Positions 15,611 to 24,424 of a DNA stretch of 64,000 nucleotides are shown here, piece by piece (the first letter of the stretch is position 1; each line of letters starts with the position of its first letter). This DNA is from Desulfobacter hydrogenophilus (GTDB lineage: Bacteria > Desulfobacterota > Desulfobacteria > Desulfobacterales > Desulfobacteraceae). Where the stretch lies: the NCBI RefSeq assembly GCF_004319545.1, contig NZ_CP036313.1, positions 124,001 through 188,000 on the forward strand, written 5' to 3'. A model generated the notes under the pieces. The model saw nothing but the letters and a program-made list of their open reading frames with translations. It did not search any database and was not told the DNA's origin. Position numbers and translations under genes: made by a program.

Positions 15611-18600
15611 TCAAAGCAAATCCGTGTTGCCTGCGGGTTTCTTCTGGACCATATAATACAGAACCGGCACCGCCATCCTGGAAATCAGCAGGGAGGCAAT
15701 CTCTCCAAACATCAGTGAAATGGCAAGACCCTGGAAGATCGGGTCTGCCAGAATCACCGAAGCGCCCACCACAACCGCTAGGGCTGTCAGCAGCATGGGC
15801 CGAAACCGGATGGCCCCGGCTTCCACCACGGCCTCTGCCAGCGGTAGGCCATGGCTTCGCCGCAGCTCAATAAAATCCACCAGAATAATTGAGTTTCTCA
15901 CGACAATCCCTGCACCCGCCATAAATCCGATCATTGAGGTGGCGGTAAAAAAGGCCCCCAGAGCCCAGTGCGCGGGAAGAATCCCGATCAAAGAGAATGG
16001 AATGGCGGCCATCACCACCATGGGTGTTACATAGCTTTTAAACCAGCCCACCATAAGCATATAAATGAGTACCATGACCACGCAGAATGCCAAACCCAGA
16101 TCCCGGAACACCTCCAGGGTAATATGCCACTCCCCGTCCCATTTGATGGAAGGCTCGGCCTGGTTGAACGGCTGCTTTAAATTATAGATGGTGACATGGT
16201 CCAGACTGCCGCCAAAATCCTTGCCTGACAGCTGTTCAACGGCTTTATTCATCCCAAGGATAGGATACACTGGGCTTTCGGCATCGCCTGCCACATCGCC
16301 TGTCACATAAATCACCGGTTTGAGATTCTTTCTGTAGATGGGCTGGTCCACGGGTGCCCGGCTCAGGGTCACAAGTTCCCGCAAGGGCGTCAGAACCGAC
16401 GCCGGATTGTGCGGATTGCGCAACCCGATGTTCAGGATAGAGTCAATCCGGGCGCGTTCGGCTTTGGGTAACTGAAATACAATATCTATTTCCTCCTTGT
16501 CCCGGGGCTGGTGCAGAAGGTCCACAGACAACCCGGAAAGCCCCATATTCACTGCCTGGGTGATGTCGCCTTCACTGATGCCGTGCAGCGCCGCTTTTTC
16601 CTTGTCCACCGTAATAATGGTCTTTTCGCGATCATTCTCACGGTACCAGTCAATATCCACCACACCATCCGTCTGGGCAAAAATCTCTTTGATCTTTTTA
16701 GCCAAAGCCAGGCGTGAGGCATGGTTGGGGCCGTAAACCTCGACAACCAGGGTCTGGAGCACCGGCGGACCCGGAGGCACTTCGGCAACCGCAATGGTGG
16801 CCCCGTACTTTTTAGCAATGGCCGTCAGTGCCGGACGTACGTTTTTGGCTATTTCATGGCTTTGCCGGTCCCGATCATGCTTGGATGCCAGATTGACCTG
16901 AATATCGGCCACACTGGGACCCGAACGCATGAAATAGTGACGGACCAGACCGTTAAAATTGTACGGAGAAGCCGTACCCGCGTAAATCTGATAATCGGTG
17001 ACGTCCGGTTCATGTTTGATCACCTGGGCCATCTCCATGGCCACCCGGGTGGTCTGCTCCAGGGTACCGCCCTCGGGCATGTTCAGAATCACCTGGAATT
17101 CCGACTTATTGTCAAAAGGTAGCATCTTCACTTTAACCAGACTTAAGCCAACCATGGCACAGGACCCCAACAGCATGGCAATGATGATACAGAAAAACAG
17201 GATGCGCCAGCCGCCGTGGGAGAGCAGCGGATCCATGATATGGTGATAAAACCGGGTGAACGGATCATCCGGGGCATGGTCGGGATCATGGCTTTTCTCC
17301 ACGGTCCCTGTGTTCCCGGATAGGCTGCTCTGTTTGCGCTTTAAAATATGGGTGGCGGCCCAGGGGGTGATGGTAAACGCGATAAGCAGGGAGAAGACCA
17401 TGGCGGCAGACGCCCCTACCGGGATGGGACGCATGTACGGCCCCATGAGTCCACCCACAAAAGCCATGGGTAAAATCGCGGCAATCACGGCCCATGTGGC
17501 CAGAATGGTTGGATTGCCCACCTCGCTGACCGCAATGACGGCGATGTCTTTAAAAGAACGGGACCGATTCTCAGGCAGCCGCATGTGTCTGACAATATTT
17601 TCCACGACCACAATGGCGTCATCCACCAGAATACCGATGGAAAAAATTAAGGCAAACAGCGTGATTCGATTCAGGGTATAGCCATATAAATAAAAAAGCA
17701 GCAGGGTCAAAGCCAAGGTGGAGGGAATGGCCAGCATGACGACCATGGATTCCCGCCATCCCAGGAAAACCAAGATGAGAAGGGCCACCCCGAACACGGC
17801 AATGCCCATGTGCAAAAGCAGTTCATTGGATTTTTCAGCCGCAGTCGCCCCATAGTCCCGGGTCACGGTAACCGTCATATCCCCGGGGATCAGGCTGCCT
17901 TTAAGCTCATCCACCTTGGTCAGCACCTTTTCCACCACATCAACAGCATTGGCGCCGGGCCGTTTGGCCACGGAAAGGGTCACGGCCGCTTCGGGATCGT
18001 GGCGGTCCTTGCTGCCGAACAATACATAAGATTTTGGCTCTTCGGGACCGTCAACAATTTTTGCCACCTGGTGCAGGTAGACAGGATTGCCACTGTGAAC
18101 GCCAATGACGAGATTGCCGATATCTTCGACTGTTTCCAGAAAGGTGCCGGTCTGGATGAGCATTTCCCGGTTATTGGCCTGGGTGACCCCTGAAAATGCC
18201 TGGCGGTTGGCCTGGGTGAGGTGATTGATCAAATCAAAGGGTGTCATATTCCGGGCCGCCAGCTGCAACGGGTCAAACAGCACACGCACCTGGCGACGGG
18301 TACCCCCAATCAGGTTGGTTTCAGAGATCTCAAAGATAGATTTCACCTCATCATCCACCTGGGCGGCCAACCTTCGCAACATAAAATGGTCATAGGTTTT
18401 GGAATGAAATGTCAACGCCAGAATCGGCACATCATCAATGGTGTGCGGTTTGATCATGGGCCTGGAAACGCCATGGGGAATTCGGTCAAAATTGGTTTGC
18501 AGCTTCTGGTTCAGCCGGACAATGGAAGATTCCAGATCCTCACCGACATAGAAACGGACCACCAGCATACTTTGGCCGGGCATGGAGGTGGAATAGATAT

Positions 18601-18874
18601 ACTCCACGCCGGGCAGTTCATAGAGCAGCTTTTCCATGGGGATGCTCAAACGCTGTTCCACCTCTTTGGCACCGGCCCCGGGCATGGCGACCATGACATC
18701 GATCATGGGGACTTTAATCTGGGGTTCCTCTTCCCGGGGCAGCATGGTAATGGCCATCAACCCGAGCAGAAGTGAGGCAAAGATACCGATCAGTGTCAGT
18801 TTGGATTCAATAAAGGTCGCGGCTAACCGGCCGGCAAATCCCTGGTGTGCGGAAGACTGTTGTTGTTCATTCAT
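15611..18874 (-). CDS. RND efflux pump inner-membrane permease (AcrB/HAE1 family)
   Basis: This 1087-residue proton-driven pump is the inner-membrane part of a tripartite efflux system. It has the twelve-helix RND layout with two large periplasmic loops. The conserved TM4 acidic pair is in [16 protein letters not shown] cytosolic linker at about 510-540 and the C-terminal helix set ([15 protein letters not shown]) also match. It is third in a leftward operon after TolC and the fusion protein, with 9 bases between it and the fusion-protein gene. The sequence suits the drug/lipid HAE1 group more than the metal-exporting CusA group, as no Met-triad is apparent. The substrate is unknown. Confidence 0.95.
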   Translation of the reverse strand: MNEQQQSSAHQGFAGRLAATFIESKLTLIGIFASLLLGLMAITMLPREEEPQIKVPMIDVMVAMPGAGAKEVEQRLSIPMEKLLYELPGVEYIYSTSMPGQSMLVVRFYVGEDLESSIVRLNQKLQTNFDRIPHGVSRPMIKPHTIDDVPILALTFHSKTYDHFMLRRLAAQVDDEVKSIFEISETNLIGGTRRQVRVLFDPLQLAARNMTPFDLINHLTQANRQAFSGVTQANNREMLIQTGTFLETVEDIGNLVIGVHSGNPVYLHQVAKIVDGPEEPKSYVLFGSKDRHDPEAAVTLSVAKRPGANAVDVVEKVLTKVDELKGSLIPGDMTVTVTRDYGATAAEKSNELLLHMGIAVFGVALLILVFLGWRESMVVMLAIPSTLALTLLLFYLYGYTLNRITLFALIFSIGILVDDAIVVVENIVRHMRLPENRSRSFKDIAVIAVSEVGNPTILATWAVIAAILPMAFVGGLMGPYMRPIPVGASAAMVFSLLIAFTITPWAATHILKRKQSSLSGNTGTVEKSHDPDHAPDDPFTRFYHHIMDPLLSHGGWRILFFCIIIAMLLGSCAMVGLSLVKVKMLPFDNKSEFQVILNMPEGGTLEQTTRVAMEMAQVIKHEPDVTDYQIYAGTASPYNFNGLVRHYFMRSGPSVADIQVNLASKHDRDRQSHEIAKNVRPALTAIAKKYGATIAVAEVPPGPPVLQTLVVEVYGPNHASRLALAKKIKEIFAQTDGVVDIDWYRENDREKTIITVDKEKAALHGISEGDITQAVNMGLSGLSVDLLHQPRDKEEIDIVFQLPKAERARIDSILNIGLRNPHNPASVLTPLRELVTLSRAPVDQPIYRKNLKPVIYVTGDVAGDAESPVYPILGMNKAVEQLSGKDFGGSLDHVTIYNLKQPFNQAEPSIKWDGEWHITLEVFRDLGLAFCVVMVLIYMLMVGWFKSYVTPMVVMAAIPFSLIGILPAHWALGAFFTATSMIGFMAGAGIVVRNSIILVDFIELRRSHGLPLAEAVVEAGAIRFRPMLLTALAVVVGASVILADPIFQGLAISLMFGEIASLLISRMAVPVLYYMVQKKPAGNTDLL

Positions 18875-18883
18875 GGAATTTCT

Positions 18884-19912
18884 CTATTTTATTTTTATGG
18901 GCTGTCCGTCCACGAGATGTTCATTGTTTTTAAAAATAACCATTTCACCGGGATTCAGACCTGCAACAATCTCCGTCAGGCCGTCCTGACGCATGCCGGT
19001 TCGTACCAGGCGAAGATGGGCCTTGTTGTCTGCAGCCACAAAGACGCGTTCCATCTGCCCTTTGGGTAAAACGGCGCCGTCGGGTATAAACAGGGATGCA
19101 TTGGCCTGTCCGGGCAGCTTGACCCGGACAAACTGACCGGTGCGCATTCTCTCATTGTATGAAAGATCTATGGTGACTGGTGCTGTCCGGGAGACAGGAT
19201 CAACCGAAGGCGCCACTTCTGCCACCTTGCCGTTGATAATCAGTCCGGCCGTAGGAATTGTGACCGTAAGCGATTGACCCGGCCGGATCTGCAGCACCAG
19301 GCTTTCGGGTACGGCACAAACCGCCTGCAGCTTCTGATCATTTTCCATGCGTATCAGCACCGTGCCGGGTGTGGCCAAATCTCCGGCATGCACATTTTTT
19401 ACTGTGATCACGCCGGAAAAAGGCGCGGTGATGGTGGCATAACTGAGCATGGTCCGGGCGCCCTGCACCGCCGCTTGTGCCCCGGCATACTGATCCTGCA
19501 TGGATTTAACGGTTTCAGCCGTGGTGGCATGTTTCTTTAAAAGTTTGCGTTCACGGGAAAGGTTGCGCCCGGCCTGATTGAACCGGGCCTGGGCTTGATT
19601 GAGCTGGGCTTCGATCTCCCGGGCACTGATTTTAACCAGCAGGTCGCCTTTGGTTACACGGGAGCCCAAGACCACCGGCACGTCGGCCACAACACCCGTC
19701 ACTTTAGCGGCAATGGCGGCACGTTCAACAGCCTGCAGGGTTCCCACGACTTCAATAAGGGTGGGCACGGTCTGCTCAATTACGGCGGAAGTTTGTACTG
19801 CTGCAACAGGCAGCGCAGGGGACGCCTCCTGTGCCTGGCCACCAACACCGGGCACCAAAATCATCATCAAAACAAACATAAGGTGTGTACGATTTTTCAT
19901 TGTAATAACCAT
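18884..19912 (-). CDS. RND efflux membrane fusion protein (periplasmic adaptor)
   Basis: This 342-residue adaptor has an N-terminal signal sequence ending near GVGGQAQEA and a biotinyl-lipoyl half-motif (VEVVGTLQAVERAAIAAKV-like, at about 54-75). It also has a helical hairpin of heptads (LNQAQARFNQAGRNLSRERK), a second lipoyl half (YATITAPFSGVITVKNV) and a beta-barrel with a C-terminal membrane-proximal domain. It links the RND permease to TolC. An alternative start five codons in (19900) is equally possible; neither has a strong ribosome site. It is the second gene of the efflux operon, 18 bases after tolC. Confidence 0.94.
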   Translation of the reverse strand: MVITMKNRTHLMFVLMMILVPGVGGQAQEASPALPVAAVQTSAVIEQTVPTLIEVVGTLQAVERAAIAAKVTGVVADVPVVLGSRVTKGDLLVKISAREIEAQLNQAQARFNQAGRNLSRERKLLKKHATTAETVKSMQDQYAGAQAAVQGARTMLSYATITAPFSGVITVKNVHAGDLATPGTVLIRMENDQKLQAVCAVPESLVLQIRPGQSLTVTIPTAGLIINGKVAEVAPSVDPVSRTAPVTIDLSYNERMRTGQFVRVKLPGQANASLFIPDGAVLPKGQMERVFVAADNKAHLRLVRTGMRQDGLTEIVAGLNPGEMVIFKNNEHLVDGQPIKIK

Positions 19913-19930
19913 TGTTTAAAAATGTTATTG

Positions 19931-21304
19931 TCAGTCAGAGTATTGCAGTAATCCGCAGGCCCGCCTTAAATTGGCAACCGCGATGCGGTGTTCCGCATTG
20001 GCCATTGCGTGGCGCACCTGGGCTTCCGTCAGTCTATTTTCCGTATCAATCAATTCGGAAGAAAGCACAAGGCCAACTTTAAATCGTTCCCGGAAAAGGC
20101 GGGCCGACTCCTGGGCCGATGTCACCATTTTTTCGGTCACCCGGCACCTTTTGTCCGTCTGATCAAGATTCAAGACAGCCTGCCGGATCTCCAGCGCATA
20201 AGCCAGTTCTATTTTCCGAAGCTCATCCTTTGTCTGGGCCAGTGCGATGTTAGCCTGTTGAACCCTGGCGTCCGTCTGTTTGCCGTCAAACAGCGTCATA
20301 TTGACGCGGATGCCGGCCATCCATGAGTCGCCGGAGCCGCTGCTCATCTCAAATCCCTTGTCCACCTGATAGGAACCAAAGGCATCTGCCGTGGGGTAAT
20401 ACCCACTTTTGGCCTGGCGAAGTCCGGCCTGCTTTGCCTGGATCAGAAAGTGCATGGCTTTAATTTCCGACCGGTCTTTAAAATCAGGCCGACTGGGCAC
20501 AGGCTGTAACGGAGTCTGGGCAAGGTTAATATCCACCTGGCTTCCGCTCAGCCCCAGCACATTCAAAAGGCTTTGCTTTGAAAGGGCAAGCCCATGCTGT
20601 GCCTGAATCAGATCCTCATCGGCAAGGGACTGCTGCACCGCCAGGTTCAACAGCTCCTGTTTGAGTAGATCTCCTTCTTCAAACCGGGCCCTGGCCACAT
20701 GTATTGACGCGTCAATGGCCTGAACTGCAGCTTGTCTTGCATTGACATTTTCCCTGGCCTGGACAATGTTAAAAAAGGATTTCACCACGGCAAAGCCAAG
20801 GCTGTTTTTAACGGCTTCTTCCTGGAGCATGGCGGCTTTTTTCCGGGCAGTGGCTGCATTCACACTGGCCTGGCTTCGCCCACCGTTGTAAATCCGGTAT
20901 GTCAGTTGAAGCATAAGCTGAAGATCGTCTGTTTCACCGGGATCGTTAAAATCAATGCTGTTGGAAAACACCCCCTGATTAAGGATATTTCCAAATGAGT
21001 ACATGGGATTGTTGGTACGCGAATATCCTGCCTGCACACCCAATTGCGGATAGAAGGCTGCGTTGGCTTCTTTTATGGCAGCTGCGGACCAGGCAATTCG
21101 TTTTATCGCCATCTGTGCGTCGGGATTATTCTTCAGAGCAAATTGGACCGCTTCGGGACCTGTCCACACATCCGGTACCGTATCTTGGGCTAAAGCGAAA
21201 GGCATATGAGACAAGAGACAATATAAACAAATTATCATAATCATGCGTGCAGCAGATGTCGTCAACCATTTGCGACCTTTTTTATATTTACAAATCCAAG
21301 TCAT
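19931..21304 (-). CDS. TolC-family outer-membrane efflux channel
   Basis: This 457-residue outer-membrane factor has a signal peptide (MIMIICLYCLLSHMPFALAQ) and two tandem OEP repeats with the usual coiled-coil helices, for example ARFEEGDLLKQELLNLAVQQ and SARLFRERFKVGLVLSSEL. The start at 21304 has AGG upstream; the frame is open to 21379. The first gene of the efflux operon encodes the outer channel, an order different from the common MFP-RND-TolC. No local regulator gene is present, although the promoter carries two palindromes. Confidence 0.93.
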   Translation of the reverse strand: MTWICKYKKGRKWLTTSAARMIMIICLYCLLSHMPFALAQDTVPDVWTGPEAVQFALKNNPDAQMAIKRIAWSAAAIKEANAAFYPQLGVQAGYSRTNNPMYSFGNILNQGVFSNSIDFNDPGETDDLQLMLQLTYRIYNGGRSQASVNAATARKKAAMLQEEAVKNSLGFAVVKSFFNIVQARENVNARQAAVQAIDASIHVARARFEEGDLLKQELLNLAVQQSLADEDLIQAQHGLALSKQSLLNVLGLSGSQVDINLAQTPLQPVPSRPDFKDRSEIKAMHFLIQAKQAGLRQAKSGYYPTADAFGSYQVDKGFEMSSGSGDSWMAGIRVNMTLFDGKQTDARVQQANIALAQTKDELRKIELAYALEIRQAVLNLDQTDKRCRVTEKMVTSAQESARLFRERFKVGLVLSSELIDTENRLTEAQVRHAMANAEHRIAVANLRRACGLLQYSD

Positions 21305-21420
21305 ATAATTTACGCCTAAATTATCTCTGATGATGTTAAATACATTGTCATATACCTTAAACTGAAAAAGAATGGTCACTAAGCCCCGGTTTGATCACCT
21401 TTTTTCAATGCGTTTTAAGC

Positions 21421-21464
21421 ATTACTTAGTAATAATACTATACCATAGTAATTTATCATCACAA
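21421..21464 (-). promoter_or_regulatory. Efflux operon promoter with two operator-like palindromes
   Basis: On the minus strand TTGTGA (21464-21459) and TATAGT (21442-21437) are 16 bases apart. ATTACT-T-AGTAAT (21421-21433) and TACTAT-ACC-ATAGTA (21436-21450) are perfect palindromes that overlap or abut the -10 box. This fits repression by a TetR or MarR-type protein encoded elsewhere. Confidence 0.45.
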
Positions 21465-21527
21465 GTTTTATCCACTTTTTTACTGTTCCCCGGCGTTGCA
21501 AACGGCATGAAAATTTTAGGTTCAAAT

Positions 21528-21553
21528 TTTGTTAAAGACCGCAGATTAAATAC
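21528..21553 (+). repeat. R2 single arm
   Basis: The 26 bases here match 11949-11974 with a single difference, so identity extends several bases outside the GACCGCAGATTAAATA core on the left. It lies between the efflux promoter and the DUF2333 gene. The rest of the gap (21554-21692) holds a small palindrome CCACCA-AA-TGGTGG (21632-21645) and no gene. Confidence 0.75.
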
Positions 21554-21692
21554 AGGCATTGACTGTCCAAAATAAGCATTATCCCCTATATAAGTCTAAG
21601 CCTTATTCCTATAAAATTATACAAATTGACGCCACCAAATGGTGGGGTCAATATTTAGGGTCAAACAACTATTCAAACAATAACCGGAGGAA

Positions 21693-22676
21693 ATGATGGC
21701 TAATGAAAAATCCGATTCAGGCTTTGAATCAAGCACACCTAAAAACAAAATCCTGATAGTTACCATTACTTTAATAATAAGTTTTATTGTCTTTGTATTT
21801 TCCGTAATGATCAGAAACTCTATTAAACCTGATGTTATAAATTTATCCAACATTATCGAGAGTAAAGATGGCGAATATTTTGTTCAAGCCAACGAGGCAC
21901 TTGTGGAAACGATGCTTGACAGATGGCTGCCGAACGATATTTTCTGGCCGACTGTATTCCTTGATAATATGCCCAATTTCCAGTTAGGAGTGCTGGAAGT
22001 CGTCAGATACAATACGAGGGTACTTAGAGATAATCTGACCCGCATGAGGACCACAGACAAACTGGATTCCCATGCGGAAAAGGCCTTTACATCATTTTCA
22101 AACGATCCTTATAAATGGTTGTTTCCTTCGGCTGAAAGCAAATGGAACGAAGGCTACAATAGTCTTGGCCTGTATCATGAAAATCTTATCTCAGGGGCAT
22201 CCACATTCTACCCGCGGGCCGATAACCTCGCGCAGTTACTGGATCAATATATATCTTTGATGGGCGGCGTTAATACAAAACTTATCAGCGCGGCAAAAAA
22301 GGCACAAAAGCCAACTGCAGCGGGCGGGAAATCTCCCATTGATGTGATTGGTGTGGAAGAAAAAACGTCAGAGGTGGTCGTTCCCTGGCATGAGATTGAT
22401 GACAATTTTTACTATGCCCAGGGTGTGGCCTACGCATTGCACTTGTCATTCAAGGCCATAAAACGAGATTTTTATTCTGTGCTTCAGGATAAAAACAGCC
22501 TTAGCCTGATTGATACAATCATAGAAGTTCTCGACAGATGCAACTTTGAACCGCTGCTGATTTTCAATGGCGCCCCGGATTGTATCTTTGCCAACCATTC
22601 TCTGAACCTTTCAGGGGTGTTCAATGACGCAAGGCAGAAGATCAATTCACTTACAGTTGCCTTGAGGCAGGGATAA
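21693..22676 (+). CDS. DUF2333 family membrane-anchored protein
   Basis: This 327-residue protein has one N-terminal membrane helix (about residues 20-42), with the remainder probably periplasmic. The sequence ALVETMLDRWLPNDIFWPT, then LDNMPNFQLGVLEVVRYNTR, is typical of the proteobacterial DUF2333 family, whose function is unknown. CGGAGG lies just before two successive ATGs (21693 and 21696). No partner gene is close. It could be an envelope-maintenance factor, but nothing in the sequence demonstrates this. Confidence 0.82.
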   Translation: MMANEKSDSGFESSTPKNKILIVTITLIISFIVFVFSVMIRNSIKPDVINLSNIIESKDGEYFVQANEALVETMLDRWLPNDIFWPTVFLDNMPNFQLGVLEVVRYNTRVLRDNLTRMRTTDKLDSHAEKAFTSFSNDPYKWLFPSAESKWNEGYNSLGLYHENLISGASTFYPRADNLAQLLDQYISLMGGVNTKLISAAKKAQKPTAAGGKSPIDVIGVEEKTSEVVVPWHEIDDNFYYAQGVAYALHLSFKAIKRDFYSVLQDKNSLSLIDTIIEVLDRCNFEPLLIFNGAPDCIFANHSLNLSGVFNDARQKINSLTVALRQG

Positions 22677-22780
22677 TCCCAACGGTGCATATTTTTTTAA
22701 AATTTAGGCCCTACTTTTTTCAACGCCAACCTATACTATAATTAAACTGTTAAATTTACCACCAAGCAAAGGAGTCGTTT

Positions 22781-22939
22781 ATGGACCTGCTTCGTATCAT
22801 TTTATCCGTTTTATTACCGCCATTAGGCGTTTTTCTTCAAGTCGGAATAGGGGCGCAATTCTGGCTCAATATCTTATTGACAATTTTGGGATATATTCCA
22901 GGCGTTGTTCACGCGGTCTGGGTTATCGCAAAATACTGA
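22781..22939 (+). CDS. yqaE: Pmp3/YqaE-family small membrane protein
   Basis: This 52-codon gene is preceded by AAGGAG at the correct distance. The peptide has two hydrophobic helices (RIILSVLLPPLGVFLQVG, and LNILLTILGYIPGVVHAVWV) separated by a short polar turn. The family signatures LLPPLGVFL and LGYIPGVVHAVWVI are present. Pmp3-type proteolipids are induced by stress and affect membrane potential; the exact role in bacteria is unclear. A TATAAT (22737-22742) lies upstream, but its -35 is poor. Confidence 0.9.
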   Translation: MDLLRIILSVLLPPLGVFLQVGIGAQFWLNILLTILGYIPGVVHAVWVIAKY

Positions 22940-22980
22940 TCACAAAGAACATGATCTACACAAATTCAGACAAGGATCTA

Positions 22981-23013
22981 AGAGCCTTTTAAAAATTAGG
23001 AGATTGAAGCGAA
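22981..23013 (+). repeat. Dispersed repeat R3, copy 1
   Basis: AGCCTTTTAAAAATTAGG followed by AGATTGAAGCGAA closely matches 46522-46553. It lies between the Pmp3-like gene and the transporter. Unlike copy 2 it has no inverted right arm. Confidence 0.6.
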
Positions 23014-23076
23014 CTCTTATGAGGATGAGAACCAATTTTCTCAAATTCATAGAATAAACAGATTGGATCTACATCC

Positions 23077-24288
23077 ATGTTAAATGGCACCATTGTTATT
23101 ATTGCTTTGGCTTTAGGCAGTTACTTTGCCTTTTCCAAACGATTGTCCCACTCTTCAAATTGGAAAGCCACGGTCACGCCTCTGGCGTCAATCATGGGAA
23201 GTGGTTTTTTGATCAGTGCACCTCTTCTGGCCGGGATCGTCGGCAACCTGGCTGTGATATACATGGCACTGCTTCTTGTACTGGCATATCTTGTGGGTGA
23301 GGCCATCCGGTTCAATATCCGCCATTTTGAACCCATTGAAAACGAGGGGCATGGTTTAGCACAAGGTGTGGGTTCTTTCTCCAGGATAGTTCTGACCTGT
23401 GCATATTTCATTTCAATCACCTATTACCTGCAATTGCTATCAGCATTTCTTCTCAACAGCGTCAATATTAAAAATGAGATCGCGGCCAACTGCATCACCA
23501 CAGCGCTGCTGGTGAGCATCGGGGGAATCGGAATGTGGCGGGGATTGGACGAATTGGAAAAGGTTGAAAAATATGCCATTGCCTTAAATCTTGGCATAAT
23601 CGGAGCGCTTTTAGCCGGACTTGGCATTTATAATTTTCAACTGACCGCCAGCGGACTTTGGGAACTACCCCGGATTTCATCTTCCGTCAATTTTCGTGAT
23701 TTAAGAGTGCTGCTAGGGCTTTTGATTGTTGTCCAGGGATTTGAAACCTCCCGCTATCTTGGACAGGAACATACTGCAGACCAAAGAATCCGCACCATGC
23801 GGACTGCTCAGTTGATCGCCACGGGCATTTATCTGACCTTCATTGTTCTGGCAACCATACTGTTTCACAAAGATCTTGGATCGGATGTAACAGCAATCAT
23901 CAGCATGTCAACATCTGTGGCCTCTGCGCTGCCATTACTACTTTCCGTTGCCGCCATTGGAAGCCAATTCAGTGCGTCTGTGGCGGACACCTCGGGGGCG
24001 GGGGGATTAATCCAGGATATCATCCATGCCAAGCTTTCCATACGAGCCACTTACCTGTTGGTCACTATCGTCACAGTGGCACTGACCTGGGTAACCAATG
24101 TCAATGAAATTATTGCCTATGCCTCAAGGGCATTTGCCCTTTATTATACGCTCCAATGCAGTGTTGCATGGATTGTTGCCCGGCAGAACCGTACGCATCT
24201 CACCAGACCCCAACAACGCCTTTGGCTTTTTGGGGCACTTGCCCTGATTTGCCTTTTGGTGTTTCTCCTTGGTATCCCATCGGGGTAA
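23077..24288 (+). CDS. APC-superfamily-like inner-membrane transporter, unknown substrate
   Basis: This 403-residue polytopic membrane protein has about 11-12 helices. The first third (ASIMGSGFLISAPLLAGIVGN) has the glycine-rich discontinuous TM1 typical of amino-acid/cation permeases. The family resemblance is distant and I cannot assign a substrate. No ribosome site stronger than weak purines precedes the ATG. The last third (SVADTSGAGGLIQDI) is also conserved-looking. It is monocistronic, followed by an R1 repeat and a terminator shared with clpB. Confidence 0.7.
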   Translation: MLNGTIVIIALALGSYFAFSKRLSHSSNWKATVTPLASIMGSGFLISAPLLAGIVGNLAVIYMALLLVLAYLVGEAIRFNIRHFEPIENEGHGLAQGVGSFSRIVLTCAYFISITYYLQLLSAFLLNSVNIKNEIAANCITTALLVSIGGIGMWRGLDELEKVEKYAIALNLGIIGALLAGLGIYNFQLTASGLWELPRISSSVNFRDLRVLLGLLIVVQGFETSRYLGQEHTADQRIRTMRTAQLIATGIYLTFIVLATILFHKDLGSDVTAIISMSTSVASALPLLLSVAAIGSQFSASVADTSGAGGLIQDIIHAKLSIRATYLLVTIVTVALTWVTNVNEIIAYASRAFALYYTLQCSVAWIVARQNRTHLTRPQQRLWLFGALALICLLVFLLGIPSG

Positions 24289-24297
24289 CAGGTGAAT

Positions 24298-24353
24298 AAC
24301 GGCCATGGCCGACCTGGTCTTTCACCGGTTAGTTCAGTTCTTTCATAAAAAAA
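24298..24353 (+). repeat. Dispersed intergenic repeat R1, copy C (internally deleted)
   Basis: AACGGCCATGGCCGACC and GGTCTTTCACCG are identical to copy A. The sequence then jumps directly to GGTTAGTTCAGTTCTTT, lacking about 37 internal bases present in copy A. It begins 10 bases after the transporter stop. Confidence 0.75.
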
Positions 24354-24356
24354 ATA

Positions 24357-24400
24357 AAACCCCGGGCCTGCAAAAATTTTAAATGCAGGTCCGGGGGTTT
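24357..24400. terminator. Bidirectional terminator between transporter and clpB
   Basis: AAACCCCGGGCCTGCA pairs with TGCAGGTCCGGGGGTTT (24384-24400), with a T-rich tail to the right and an A-rich tail to the left. It is the strongest terminator in the window. Confidence 0.85.
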
Positions 24401-24424
24401 GTTTCCTTTTTTTGTCAGGCTGAA

